Shown: positions 35,601 through 45,218, numbered from the stretch's first letter. The stretch: 64,000 nt of DNA from Brasilonema angustatum HA4187-MV1 (GCA_019359695.1 JAHHGV010000006.1:1-64000), one strand, 5' to 3'. The notes: generated from the sequence alone by a model not told the origin. A program made the numbers and translations.

Positions 35601-36066
35601 TTAATTTTGAACCGCTTCTAACCAAGCGAACAAACCAGCCATTCCCTGAAAATCTAGCAGTGCTTCACCAAGATTTTCTAACTGTTCTAGGGAGAGAGTT
35701 TCAATACGCGATACCTAGCCCCTAAAAGGGGCGCTGCGCAAACGGTAAGCTTTGCTAACGCACATCAGTAGACAATTCTCCTACCCGTCGAGTTAGTAGA
35801 CGAAGAATGAGCGATCATTCTCCCTGTTCTCGTCCTTCTTCCTTAATTTCCCGATAAACTCTCGTTTCCTTGAGGGTAATTCCTAACATCTGTTCTACCT
35901 CCGTTCGACTTAATTGTTCAAACTTGTACACCATGATTGTTGTAACTAACTCAATTATGGCGCGACTTGATGGTTGAGATGTTTCCTGTTGACTTCTGGC
36001 TATCAAATACCTAGCTTCCTGCGGTGCAAGTTCATCATCTACCGTAGTTAACACCATCAACAATTT
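35601..36066 (-). pseudogene. Remnant of a Rpn/DUF4351 protein
   Basis: Only the C-terminal half of a Rpn-type protein remains: VLTTVDDELAPQEARYLIA, MVYKFEQLSRTEVEQMLGI and ETRVYREIKEEGREQ. After a frame break comes LILRLLTRRVGELSTDV, and after an inserted palindromic repeat (about 35709-35760) SLEQLENLGEALLDFQGM and FAWLEAVQN. The N-terminal nuclease core is missing, cut at the next gene. The intact paralogue is at 3343-4254. Confidence 0.8.
35709..35745. repeat. CTAGCCCC...GCGCTGCGCAAACG palindromic repeat
   Basis: Shares GGGGCGCTGCGCAAACG-type sequence with the recJ 3' end. It is inserted in the Rpn remnant. Confidence 0.75.
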
Positions 36067-36069
36067 ATC

Positions 36070-36816
36070 CTAACGGAGGTTGACATCCTCCTGGTGTTCA
36101 CATTGAAAACCCCTAGACCTCCAAAAGTCAATACTTACGTCTGCTAATTTCATAACATAAAAACATTTTGGTTGAATAATCCGACTTAACCCTGCCCATA
36201 ACAAGCTACGCGTGACATCTAGTCCTGTTTTTGACCAAGATTCTCGATTACCAGGCACACCTTGTTCTGGAACAATGTCTGTTTCTACCCAAATACCATG
36301 AACACCAAAAAGAATTTGTGCCATCCATTTTGCACGCGGGAAGTGTGTTTGAGAACTAATTAGCTTCACCTTGCGGACTCCCCAACGACGCAGAATGGGA
36401 ATGGAATAGTAAAAATTATCAAACGTAGAATCCGCACACTTTTCCAACCAAACGTTTTGCAGTCTCTGGGGTGCTAAGCGTTGAAAAACCAGCAAAATGC
36501 ACGGATCGGGAGAACCCCGAGAAATTAAAATTGGGGTTTGTGGATATTGTTGTGCTAACTCAGCAACATAAATTTCCCGACGAATACTGCCACCGAGTAC
36601 AAAAAAGGCATCTACTTGCCTAGAAGATGCAGAAATAATAGTTACAGTGTTAAAAACTACCCAGCTAAGCAATACGAGACACAATCCCAAAGCGAGTCTT
36701 CGTAAAAATTGCCGTTTTTTGTGGAACCGCTCTGACACTGAATTAGGTTGACTGTTTGTCACTTTAGGTTTGTGATCGGTACTCAATACAAGCTTTATTT
36801 GTATAATCGGCAACAT
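36070..36816 (-). CDS. YdcF family (DUF218) protein
   Basis: A 248-residue DUF218/YdcF-like protein with one N-terminal membrane helix (LALGLCLVLLSWVVFNTVTI) and the characteristic DAFFVLGGSIRREIYVAELA, ILISRGSPDPC, ADSTFDNFYYSIPIL and VKLISSQTHFPRA. Related proteins (SanA, ElyC) act in envelope processes, but the reaction is unknown. The active part probably faces the periplasm. The ATG at 36816 is the first of the frame. Confidence 0.85.
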   Translation of the reverse strand: MLPIIQIKLVLSTDHKPKVTNSQPNSVSERFHKKRQFLRRLALGLCLVLLSWVVFNTVTIISASSRQVDAFFVLGGSIRREIYVAELAQQYPQTPILISRGSPDPCILLVFQRLAPQRLQNVWLEKCADSTFDNFYYSIPILRRWGVRKVKLISSQTHFPRAKWMAQILFGVHGIWVETDIVPEQGVPGNRESWSKTGLDVTRSLLWAGLSRIIQPKCFYVMKLADVSIDFWRSRGFQCEHQEDVNLR

Positions 36817-37263
36817 TATTTAAAGCAGCCAAGTACACATTTCCATAAGAAAGGTGAGAAACGGTTGACTGCTCTGTTAATGGTGAGGTGTACTATAGGA
36901 CTCCTCCAAAGATTTTTGCGAAGCTTCGTACACCTTTATTCTTACTTCATAGTTAAGCGTCCCCTGTTCGCTTTTCCCTGTTAAGCGTTAAGCGTTAAGC
37001 GTTCCCTATTTCCTTTGCCATAAGTGCTATTTTAAGCAATTTTGCCGGATTGGATAGGATTGCGGATGAAACCATCATATGGTGGCACTTAGCTGGCAGG
37101 AAAAGTAAGCTAAAGTAAAGAAGCTGTTTGAACAATATGTAGTTTTCTCAAAAAACATCAAGGAAAAGTGATGAACAAAGCATAATCAAGAAGAAAAGCT
37201 TATAAATTCCTACAAAGTCAGATTGCTACACTGTCAACAATACAATTATTCTAGTCAAGATAC
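36817..37263. other. Divergent intergenic region with TTAAGCG repeat
   Basis: No gene is seen. TTAAGCG is repeated in tandem at about 36981-37002. The same unit recurs at 44330-44358. The region separates divergent YdcF and ctpB-like genes and should hold both promoters. Confidence 0.6.
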
Positions 37264-38610
37264 ATGAATCGATCTGCGAAACGTTACTCGCCGCTCCAAG
37301 TAGCTTTAATTAGCGGAGCAATCGCCTCAACCGCTACGTTGTCCGCTTTTGGTCCAGTTTGGTGTCGTTCTGTGCGTGCAGCTCTGCAAGATAGCCCAAA
37401 AGCAGTAGTCGATAACGTCTGGCAATTAGTAAACCGCGAATATGTTGATGGCTCATTTAATAAACAAAATTGGCTAGGAGTCAGACAGAGTCTGCTGAGT
37501 AAAGACTATACGAACCGTGAAGAAGCATACACTGCCATCCGTCAAGCTTTAGAAAAGTTGGGTGATCCTTACACTCGATTTATGGATCCCAAACAGTATG
37601 AAGCTTTAACCAACCAAACATCTGGGGAAGTCTCTGGAATTGGCATTCGGATGGAATTGAACGAGAAAACCAAGAAGCTCACCGTTATCGAAGCCATAGA
37701 AAATTCCCCTGCACTAAAAGCAGGTATTAAAGCTGGGGACGAAATTGTGGCAATTGACGGCAAACCCACAAGCCAAATGAAAGTGGAAGATGCTTCAAAG
37801 CTCATTCGTGGCAAAGCAGGAACTAAGTTGACTTTGCGGCTAGCTAGAGTTGGGCAAAGTGCTTTTAATGTGAATTTGACACGGGCAAGTATTGAAGTAC
37901 CAACAGTACGTTACACCTTAAAGCAAGAAGGCGATCGCCGTGTTGGTTATATCCGCCTGCGTGAGTTCAGTGCTCATGCTTCAACTCAGATGCGACGAGC
38001 GATCCGCGATTTAAATACCAAGCAAGTTGATGGCTTTGTCTTAGATCTACGTGGAAACCCTGGCGGTTTATTGCAGGCGAGCATTGAAATTGCTCGGATG
38101 TGGATGGACAATGGTGCAATTGTCAAGACAGTGGATCGTGTGGGAAGCAGTGACGAAATGAAGGCAAATCATACTGCGATCACAAAACGCCCTCTAGCGA
38201 TACTAGTGGATGGCAATTCAGCCAGTGCTAGCGAAATCCTCACAGGCGCACTCAAGGATAATAACCGAGCAGTGGTTGTTGGCGGCCAAACCTTTGGTAA
38301 AGCCTTAGTACAGTCGGTTCATGAACTTGCAGACGGTTCTGGCGTAGCTATTACCATAGCTCATTATTTCACTCCCAAAGGTACAGATATCAACCACAAG
38401 GGAATTGCGCCAGATATCAAGTTAGATCTGACAGAGGCACAACAGCGTCAACTCGCAGCAAATCCAGATTTGATTGGAACTAAGAGTGATCCTCAATACG
38501 CGCGTGCGCTAGCAGCTCTGTCTAGTAACAACTTTGCCCAACCTATGCAACAAAATCAACAGTCGCAGCAACAACCAATGAGTAATCGCGCCGGAAATCT
38601 AAAACTTTAG
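37264..38610 (+). CDS. Carboxyl-terminal processing protease (S41 family, CtpB-like)
   Basis: A 448-residue S41 serine protease. The N-terminal hydrophobic leader (LQVALISGAIASTATLSAF) targets it to the thylakoid lumen or periplasm. An N-terminal helical part, a PDZ domain (GIGIRMELNEKTKKL to about residue 210) and the protease core follow. The core has LDLRGNPGGLL, the catalytic Ser in GNSASASEIL and the Lys in FGKALVQS. It resembles CtpB-type rather than the D1-processing CtpA, by its REYVDGSFNKQNW and DPYTRFMDPKQYEAL stretches. A Gln-rich tail ends the protein. Confidence 0.92.
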   Translation: MNRSAKRYSPLQVALISGAIASTATLSAFGPVWCRSVRAALQDSPKAVVDNVWQLVNREYVDGSFNKQNWLGVRQSLLSKDYTNREEAYTAIRQALEKLGDPYTRFMDPKQYEALTNQTSGEVSGIGIRMELNEKTKKLTVIEAIENSPALKAGIKAGDEIVAIDGKPTSQMKVEDASKLIRGKAGTKLTLRLARVGQSAFNVNLTRASIEVPTVRYTLKQEGDRRVGYIRLREFSAHASTQMRRAIRDLNTKQVDGFVLDLRGNPGGLLQASIEIARMWMDNGAIVKTVDRVGSSDEMKANHTAITKRPLAILVDGNSASASEILTGALKDNNRAVVVGGQTFGKALVQSVHELADGSGVAITIAHYFTPKGTDINHKGIAPDIKLDLTEAQQRQLAANPDLIGTKSDPQYARALAALSSNNFAQPMQQNQQSQQQPMSNRAGNLKL

Positions 38611-38735
38611 CTAAGCTTCTAGATTTTGGATTGAAAATATTGGACAAAGGACAGTAGTTAGTAAGTAGTGATGAGTGCTTAGCTGTTAATAAAACAACTT
38701 ACAGTCCTCAATTCTTAATCCAAAATCTCAAGACT

Positions 38736-39701
38736 ATGAATCATGAACCAGTTGAAAGAACCACTAATACCTTCTTGCCAAAGGTATCGGTGGTTATACC
38801 TGTTTATAACGGTGAGCCAGATTTACCAGAGTTGCTGTGTTGTCTATCGGCTCAAACTTACCCAAAACACCAGGTAGAGTATTTGCTGGTAGATAATAAC
38901 AGTGGCGATCGCACTTTTGCCTTACTTCAACAAGCGAGTGAAAATAGCCAAATCACTATTCGTCCCAAAAGCGAGAACCAGATCCAAAGTTCCTACGCCG
39001 CCCGTAACGCTGGCATTCGTGCCGCAACTGGTGAGATACTTGCTTTTACCGATGCAGATTGTCGTCCAGAACCAGAATGGTTAGATGCATTAATTGCTCC
39101 TTTTGTCAACCAAGATATTGTCCTTGTCGCCGGTGAGATTTTGGCGCTACCAGGAAAAACCCTGCTAGAACAGCACGCAGACCGCCAAGAAACCCTGTCG
39201 CAAAAGCACACTCTTGCTCATCCCTTCTGTCCCTACGGTCAAACAGCAAATTTAGCAATTCGACGCCAAGCTTTGCAACAAGTAGGTTTGTTTCGTCCCT
39301 ACCTAACCAGTGGTGGTGATGCTGATATGTGTTGGCGAATTTTGCAACAAAAAATTGGACGTTTGGAATTTGCCCCCAATGCCATTGTGAAGCACCGCCA
39401 CCGCGCGACACTTAAGGAACTAGAAAGTCAATGGCGGCGCTACGGACGCTCAAATCGCTATTTGCATGAACTTCACGGTGTGGATTTAATGCGGGACATC
39501 ACACTCAGCGAATGCTTTTATCTATTGGGACGGTGGTTATTGAAGGAACTACCAAAAGACAGCGTGAAAGCTTTAGCAGGAAAAGCCAGCCTTGTAGATT
39601 TAGTGAGTACTCCTATTGGATTGTACACAGCGATCGCACGTGCGGCTGGGCAAAAAGAAGCGAAGTTGCCAGAGAATGCCAAGATAATTGAGTCGTTGTA
39701 G
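38736..39701 (+). CDS. Glycosyltransferase family 2
   Basis: A 321-residue GT-A glycosyltransferase. It opens with VSVVIPVYNGEPDLPELL, has VEYLLVDNNSGDRT, AARNAGIRAATGEILAFTDADC (the DxD metal site), and GGDADMCWRI for acceptor binding. It transfers an activated sugar to an unknown acceptor on the cytoplasmic side. It is followed on the same strand by a polytopic membrane protein and a methyltransferase, which suggests a surface glycan or glycolipid module. Confidence 0.9.
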   Translation: MNHEPVERTTNTFLPKVSVVIPVYNGEPDLPELLCCLSAQTYPKHQVEYLLVDNNSGDRTFALLQQASENSQITIRPKSENQIQSSYAARNAGIRAATGEILAFTDADCRPEPEWLDALIAPFVNQDIVLVAGEILALPGKTLLEQHADRQETLSQKHTLAHPFCPYGQTANLAIRRQALQQVGLFRPYLTSGGDADMCWRILQQKIGRLEFAPNAIVKHRHRATLKELESQWRRYGRSNRYLHELHGVDLMRDITLSECFYLLGRWLLKELPKDSVKALAGKASLVDLVSTPIGLYTAIARAAGQKEAKLPENAKIIESL

Positions 39702-39788
39702 GGATTTAAAATTCTGGATTGACACCAGACTACCAAGCCAAATGGTAAAATCCCGAACAGCTTACTACAACAAATCAATAAACAACAA

Positions 39789-41036
39789 ATGAAGCTGCAT
39801 GCTGGCTGGCGTCTTCAAGTTTTCATCTTTATAACTGCTTTTGCAATTCTGGTTTCCAGAAGACCAGATGCACTTTTCAATGCACAATTTTGGGCTGAAG
39901 ATGGCAAGTGCTGGTATGCTGAGGCTTACAATCTTGGGATAATCCAATCCCTATTTTTGCCTAAGGGTGGCTACTTCCAAACTATTTCCAGGCTGACAGC
40001 TGCTTTTGTGCAAATTTTCCCACTGGTATGGGCACCCTTCATCTTCAATCTAACTGCAATTGTTATTCAAATTCTGCCAGTTAATCTTATTGCTTCGGTG
40101 CGCTTCTCGCAGTTAATACCAAACCTTCAGACTAGGTTGTTTTTGGGATTTCTGTATTTAGCCTTACCCAACTCTTTTGAAACTCATGCCAACATCACTA
40201 ATGCACACTGGCACTTGGCAATACTAGCCTGCATGGTCGTGTTAGCAACACCCAGCCGCCTTCTAGTATGGCAAATTTTTGACATCGCAGTCATCATGTT
40301 GTCAGGATTAAGTGGACCTTTCTCGGTTTTGCTGGCTCCTATTGCTGCAATTATTTTGTGGTTACGTCGTAAGAAATGGTCATTTCTTTTACTCTTAGGT
40401 TTAAGTGCAGGTGCTGTAGTTCAAGGTATAGCTATTCTACTAACTGGGAATTCTAGCCGTTTTCACACTCCTTTAGGGGCAACACCAGAGCTATTCGCCA
40501 AAATCCTTGCGAGTCAAGTTTTCTTAGCTGCTTTGATAGGACAAAAAGGCAGTAAATTGATCAGTTCTATTTCTTTTGGGTACAGCATAATAGCAGTTTT
40601 AATCGCTATCGCTGGAAGCGCCGCATTCGTTTACTGCCTTCTGAAAGCCCCTTTAGAACTTCGACTTTTCTCTATCTTTGCTGCTGGAGTTTTTGGTATG
40701 TCGCTTTTGTCTCCAGTAGTCAGCGAAACTGTACCTCAGTGGTCGCTTCTGTGGCGTCCTGGAACTGGTGTTCGGTACTGGTTTATACCGATAGTTGCGT
40801 TTGTGACAATATTAACTTGGCTGTTAGGTGCAACAAGACCCCGTCAGCTACAGTTAACCGCTAGAATTGCTCTGGTGATTATGCTTGCTGGTATTGTAGT
40901 AGACTGGCGTTATCATACATTTGCTGACTTAAAATTCAAGAACTATTCAAGGCAGTTTATTGAAGCACCAACAGGAACTAAGGTAACAATTCCTATTAAT
41001 CCACCCGGTTGGTTTATGGAACTTGTTAAGCATTAA
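39789..41036 (+). CDS. Polytopic membrane protein, possibly GT-C type
   Basis: A 415-residue protein with about ten hydrophobic segments (for example LQVFIFITAFAILVSRR, VWAPFIFNLTAIVIQILP, IAAIILWLRR). The first external loop contains FWAEDGKCWYAEAY, whose acidic pair recalls the catalytic loop of GT-C glycosyltransferases that use lipid-linked sugars. No definite family is recognised. It lies between a GT2 and a methyltransferase on the same strand, fitting a glycan assembly role. The GT-C idea is an inference. Confidence 0.7.
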   Translation: MKLHAGWRLQVFIFITAFAILVSRRPDALFNAQFWAEDGKCWYAEAYNLGIIQSLFLPKGGYFQTISRLTAAFVQIFPLVWAPFIFNLTAIVIQILPVNLIASVRFSQLIPNLQTRLFLGFLYLALPNSFETHANITNAHWHLAILACMVVLATPSRLLVWQIFDIAVIMLSGLSGPFSVLLAPIAAIILWLRRKKWSFLLLLGLSAGAVVQGIAILLTGNSSRFHTPLGATPELFAKILASQVFLAALIGQKGSKLISSISFGYSIIAVLIAIAGSAAFVYCLLKAPLELRLFSIFAAGVFGMSLLSPVVSETVPQWSLLWRPGTGVRYWFIPIVAFVTILTWLLGATRPRQLQLTARIALVIMLAGIVVDWRYHTFADLKFKNYSRQFIEAPTGTKVTIPINPPGWFMELVKH

Positions 41037-41065
41037 GCACATCACTACAAGCAAGGAATCTTGCC

Positions 41066-41743
41066 GTGACTGACAATATTTTGCGCACACTAGTTGCACT
41101 GTATGATCCGCTGCCATTGAGCGATCGCTTTTTTGTCCGCACTCGCCTGTTTTTGAGTAATTTATATCAGTTAGAGTCTTACGTACCAAAGGAGGGTAGA
41201 ATTCTTGATATAGGTTGTGGTCACGGTTTACTGAGTAACTTACTTGCCATCACCAGTCCCCAGCGACAGGTACTTGGCATTGACATTGACGCGAAAAAAA
41301 TTGCCGCTGCACAAGGTACTGTTGGCAACAGAGGTAACATCCAATTTAAAGTTGGTGACGCCACTGTTTTGCCAGATACTTCCTTCCACGCTGTCACTAT
41401 TGCCGATGTTATGTACCTTATTCCCCCTGACATCCAACGTGCAATTCTGGCAAGTATTGCTTGTGCTTTGGAACCAAACGGTGTGCTGATTTGGAAAACC
41501 CACAGCCATCGCCCCCAGTGGAAATATACTATAACCTATGCCCAAGAATGGCTCATGACTAAGCTTGGTCCTACCAAAGGTGCTGGTATATTTTTTATGG
41601 ATAGCGAAGAATCGCTCCAAGCTATTCGTAATGCTGGGTTAGATCCAACTGTCGTGCCTATGCCTTCACGCCGTCCTTACAGTGATATTCTTTTCCTTGG
41701 GTGCAAGTCGAATAAGAATTCTCCAAGCCAGCATAAATCCTGA
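41066..41743 (+). CDS. Class I SAM-dependent methyltransferase
   Basis: A 225-residue methyltransferase. The AdoMet-binding loop is RILDIGCGHGLLSNLLA, followed by VLGIDIDAKKIAAAQ (acidic residue contacting the ribose) and FKVGDATVLP. It starts at a GTG with AAGGA about 9 bases upstream, 29 bases after the membrane protein. The substrate is unknown, probably a sugar or lipid given the neighbours. Confidence 0.88.
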   Translation: MTDNILRTLVALYDPLPLSDRFFVRTRLFLSNLYQLESYVPKEGRILDIGCGHGLLSNLLAITSPQRQVLGIDIDAKKIAAAQGTVGNRGNIQFKVGDATVLPDTSFHAVTIADVMYLIPPDIQRAILASIACALEPNGVLIWKTHSHRPQWKYTITYAQEWLMTKLGPTKGAGIFFMDSEESLQAIRNAGLDPTVVPMPSRRPYSDILFLGCKSNKNSPSQHKS

Positions 41744-42052
41744 TTTCTGAGTTCTTTTTGAGTTGCACATCCAAAAAAAAAGCATTTTGTAGTCATCACG
41801 ACGACATTTTTTTCTAAGATTTGATTATTTTAACCTATTAACTAATCGAAACAAGGTTGGTATGCTAGGTAGAAATAAGTATATCCCTAGTCGCATAACC
41901 ATACATAGATATGGTCATGCGTTAATTAGCTGTTGATTTTTTTCCTACTAGAATGCCCTAGTGTCAGGAATCCAGGACAAAAAAAGTGCAATTTTAATGC
42001 CCGACAGCTGAATTAGATGTACTTATTAATATGTGAGGAGTGCTTGATAATA
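41744..42052. other. Gap with a stem-loop upstream of the second glycan module
   Basis: No gene is seen. CGCATAACCATA (41892-41903) and TATGGTCATGCG (41910-41921) form a 12-base stem with one mismatch and a 6-base loop. It could end the upstream operon or be an operator; no T-tract follows. The promoter of the next operon should be here. Confidence 0.5.
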
Positions 42053-42784
42053 ATGAACACAATTTCCATAATTGTGCCCGTTTATAACGAGGCACAATGT
42101 ATAGTTTCGACTTTTTCTTCAGTTCTTCAATTTGCTGTCAATAAACCTTGGTACGATTTTATTTTTGTTGACGATGGCTCAACTGATCGAACTAGAGAAA
42201 TATTAGAAAGTCAAATCACATTGTTCAATAGTAAGCAGATTTCGTTACTTTCTTATAAAGCTCATCGTGGCAAAGGATATGCCGTAAAAACCGGAGTTTT
42301 ATATGCCAATAGCGACTATATTTGCTTTTTCGATGGAGATTTAGCTTACTCTTTAGACTACCTTGATTTGATGGTAGCAAAACTAGCAGATTTTGATATT
42401 GTTATTGGCTGTAGAAATCTCACCCCCGAAAAAAACAACGGGTTTAATTTTCGGAGAATACTGGCTGGTCGAATTTTTAATTTGATATCGAGAAGTCTTT
42501 TAAATTTGAATTTTACCGATATGCAAGCCGGAATCAAAGGATTTGACAGATACGCAGCCAAAGATTTATTTAAAACTCAAATAATCCCCGGATTTGCCTT
42601 TGATGTAGAGTTGCTATATTTAGCCAAAAAGAAAAGATATACTATTGGGGAAATTCCAGTTGTCGTTTCTAAAAAACATTTACATAAAAAATCACAAGTT
42701 AAATTATTGAAGCATTCCATAGAAATGTTCTTTGATTTATTGCAAATAGTCTACCGTGATCTCATACTAAACAAATATGAATAG
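42053..42784 (+). CDS. Glycosyltransferase family 2 (dolichol-phosphate mannosyltransferase-like)
   Basis: A 243-residue GT2. It opens NTISIIVPVYNEAQCIVST, with FIFVDDGSTDRTREIL, YKAHRGKGYAVKTGVL and ICFFDGDLAYS (metal site), and the MQAGIKGFDRYAA acceptor region. This pattern is typical of polyprenyl-phosphate sugar synthases. The ATG at 42053 has GAGGAG about 14 bases upstream; the longer frame from 42017 (TTG/ATG) is not conserved. The 3' end overlaps the deacetylase start by 8 bases. The DNA is noticeably AT-rich. Confidence 0.88.
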   Translation: MNTISIIVPVYNEAQCIVSTFSSVLQFAVNKPWYDFIFVDDGSTDRTREILESQITLFNSKQISLLSYKAHRGKGYAVKTGVLYANSDYICFFDGDLAYSLDYLDLMVAKLADFDIVIGCRNLTPEKNNGFNFRRILAGRIFNLISRSLLNLNFTDMQAGIKGFDRYAAKDLFKTQIIPGFAFDVELLYLAKKKRYTIGEIPVVVSKKHLHKKSQVKLLKHSIEMFFDLLQIVYRDLILNKYE

Positions 42785-43550
42785 CATGATTTTATTGAGC
42801 TTTGATTTAGAAGAATTTGATATTCCAGAGGAATATGGTGAAAAAATTGAAGAAACAGTAAAAATGGAAACTTCTTACAAAGGCTTAAAAGAACTTCTTC
42901 AAGTTTTAACAAAATTAAATATCAAAGCCACGTTTTTTGTCACAGCTAGATTTGCTATCTATTACAAAGCCCTCATCCAAGAAATTTCCCAAAAACATGA
43001 AATAGCTTCTCATGGTTTTGATCATTGCACTTTTTTATTAGAAGATTTAAATAAGTCACGGCAAGCCTTAGAAGAAATAACCAGCCAGAAAGTTCTTGGT
43101 TTCAGGATGCCTAGACTGAAAAAAGTAGATGATACAGAGATAGTAAAAGCAGGATACAAATATAACTCGTCCATGAATCCTACTTACATCCCAGGAAGAT
43201 ACAATAACTTTTTTAAACCAAGAACAGCCTTTTACTCAAACAACTTAGTTAATATTCCTGTTTCAGTTACACCCCTCCTCAGATTTCCTTTGTTCTGGTT
43301 AAGCTTTAAAAATTTTCCCTTATCGTTAATCAAATTAGGTTCTCAACTGACTCTCAAAAATGACCGTTACATAAGTCTTTATTTTCATCCGTGGGAATTT
43401 ACTGATATTAGCCATTTTAGGATGCCAACTTATATTACTAAACACTCCGGAAAAGAAATGGTTGAACGTCTGGAAAAATATTTGATTTGGCTGCAAAGTA
43501 AAGGAGAATTTATTTACTTTTCGGAGTTTTATGAAACCATCAGAAGATAG
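42777..43550 (+). CDS. Polysaccharide deacetylase (NodB/CE4-like)
   Basis: A 257-residue CE4-type deacetylase. The catalytic site begins SFDLEEFDI, the metal-binding histidines are in SHGFDH (residues ~80), and GFRMPR and LYFHPWEF match later family motifs. It would remove N- or O-acetyl groups from a glycan. The short form without a signal peptide suggests it acts on a cytoplasmic or lipid-linked precursor. It overlaps both neighbours (8 and 20 bases), so the three genes form a tight operon. Confidence 0.88.
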   Translation: MNSMILLSFDLEEFDIPEEYGEKIEETVKMETSYKGLKELLQVLTKLNIKATFFVTARFAIYYKALIQEISQKHEIASHGFDHCTFLLEDLNKSRQALEEITSQKVLGFRMPRLKKVDDTEIVKAGYKYNSSMNPTYIPGRYNNFFKPRTAFYSNNLVNIPVSVTPLLRFPLFWLSFKNFPLSLIKLGSQLTLKNDRYISLYFHPWEFTDISHFRMPTYITKHSGKEMVERLEKYLIWLQSKGEFIYFSEFYETIRR

Positions 43551-44292
43551 AAATTACAAGCTGGCTGATTATTTAGCTCGTTCTAGCGATCGCTATTCTT
43601 TAACCAAGTACAAAATTTTAATGAACTGGTTACCTCAAACACCAAAAATGCGAGTTTTAAATGCGGGATGTGGTTCGGGAGAAATGAACATCTTGCTATC
43701 GCAAAACTCAACTTGGCAAGTAGATGCTTTGGATATAGACATAGAAGCTATCAGGCTTTCACAAAAGTTAAAACTAGAAAATAGTATTAAAAATCTCAAT
43801 CTTTATCACACGACTATTGAAGACTACACAGCACCAGAAAAATACGATATTATCATTTCTAATGATGTTTTAGAACATATTGAAGATGACCAGGCAGTGA
43901 TAAAAAAGTTTTCAGATATACTCAAACCAGATGGATTAATAGGTATTTCTGTACCAGCTTTACAATGGCTCTTTGGTTATCACGATGAAATGCTTGCTCA
44001 TTATCGCCGCTATCATCGCAAAGAATTAATCAAGAAATTATCTGTTTACTTCAATGTAAGTAAATGCCGTTATTTCGGAGCCAGTCTTATTCCCATTGCC
44101 TTATTTTATAGTCGGTGGTTACGCAAACCTTACCCAGTAGGCGAACTAGAGAATCAGTCAGTGACGACAAAAATCTTAGAAAATTTACTGGGATTTGAGT
44201 CTAAAGTCTCTTTCCCTCTTGGCATCTCATTAATAGCGTTAGCAACAGCAAAAAAGCTAAGTAAGTCGGTACAAATAAAGTTAACTCGTTAA
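43531..44292 (+). CDS. Class I SAM-dependent methyltransferase
   Basis: A 253-residue methyltransferase overlapping the deacetylase by 20 bases. The AdoMet motif is RVLNAGCGSGEMNILL, then VDALDIDIEAIRLS and DIIISNDVLEHIEDD, typical of Methyltransf_11/UbiE-like folds. The C-terminal part contains YHDEMLAHYRRYHRKEL, seen in membrane-associated methyltransferases of glycan clusters. It is probably involved in modifying the lipid-linked sugar made by the two preceding proteins. Confidence 0.88.
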   Translation: MKPSEDRNYKLADYLARSSDRYSLTKYKILMNWLPQTPKMRVLNAGCGSGEMNILLSQNSTWQVDALDIDIEAIRLSQKLKLENSIKNLNLYHTTIEDYTAPEKYDIIISNDVLEHIEDDQAVIKKFSDILKPDGLIGISVPALQWLFGYHDEMLAHYRRYHRKELIKKLSVYFNVSKCRYFGASLIPIALFYSRWLRKPYPVGELENQSVTTKILENLLGFESKVSFPLGISLIALATAKKLSKSVQIKLTR

Positions 44293-44329
44293 GGCTGTCA
44301 TTAGTCATTAGTAAGGATTTGAGACGTTG

Positions 44330-44358
44330 TTAAGCGTTAAGCGTTAAGCGTTAAGCGT
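44330..44358. repeat. TTAAGCG short tandem repeat
   Basis: Four TTAAGCG units. The same unit occurs at 36981-37002. It lies in the 158-base gap before the response regulator. Confidence 0.9.
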
Positions 44359-44450
44359 GTTTCTTGAAAGCAAATCTCCCCATCTTGCCAGTAGCCCAGT
44401 GTGACTCAAGTTCGCTAAATTGGAGAAAAGTAGCGCAAAGGAAACGGTAA

Positions 44451-45146
44451 ATGGCAGCACAATTGTTACTGGTAGATGATGAACCAGGATTGCGTGAAGC
44501 CGTAAAAGACTATTTGCAAGAGAGCGGTTTTAGCGTTCAAGTTGCCAGTAACGCCCGACAGGGCTGGGAGATGATGCAGCAAAATACACCAGACTTAGTC
44601 ATTTCTGATATTATGATGCCTCAGGTGGATGGTTACCAGTTTCTCAAACAACTGCGGGACGATCCTCGCTTCCGATCGCTACCAGTGATATTTCTCACTG
44701 CTAAGGGCATGACAACTGATCGCATCCAAGGTTATCAAGCTGGCGTTGACGCCTATCTACCCAAGCCGTTTGATCCAGATGAACTTGTGGCAATTGTGGA
44801 AAATTTACTGGAACGGCGCACCGCCAGAACTCCAACTCCAACAGAAGAAGGTGATACGCCAGATATTACCGAACTGGCTAATCAGATTGCCCAAATCAAA
44901 GCTTTGTTAACTCAAAGAAATGCAATAGCTCAATCCCCAGCACCTTTTAGTATTGATTTAACGCCCAGAGAACAAAGTGTTTTAAACTTAGTAGCTGAGG
45001 GGTTGATGAATAAAGAAATTGCTCGCCGTCTAGAAACGAGTGTCCGAAATGTAGAAAAGTATGTTAGCCGTTTGTTCAGTAAAACTGGTACCAATAGCCG
45101 TACAGAGTTAGTTCGTTTTGCTTTAGAACACGGTCTTGCAAAGTAA
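44451..45146 (+). CDS. Response regulator, REC plus LuxR-type DNA-binding domain
   Basis: A 231-residue NarL-type regulator. The receiver domain (1-120) has the acidic pocket LVDDEPG, phosphorylation site D53 in VISDIMMP and the conserved Lys in YLPKPFDP. A linker precedes a LuxR-type helix-turn-helix (LTPREQSVLNLVAEGLMNKE, then VRNVEKYVSRLFSKTG). It resembles the Ycf29 group of cyanobacteria and red-algal plastids. No histidine kinase is adjacent, so its sensor is unlinked. Confidence 0.92.
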   Translation: MAAQLLLVDDEPGLREAVKDYLQESGFSVQVASNARQGWEMMQQNTPDLVISDIMMPQVDGYQFLKQLRDDPRFRSLPVIFLTAKGMTTDRIQGYQAGVDAYLPKPFDPDELVAIVENLLERRTARTPTPTEEGDTPDITELANQIAQIKALLTQRNAIAQSPAPFSIDLTPREQSVLNLVAEGLMNKEIARRLETSVRNVEKYVSRLFSKTGTNSRTELVRFALEHGLAK

Positions 45147-45218
45147 CATTGAGGCTCTGCGTTCTGAAAAGTCGCAGAGCCACCATAAGATTTTGCTTCT
45201 TACATCCCCAATTTTTGA

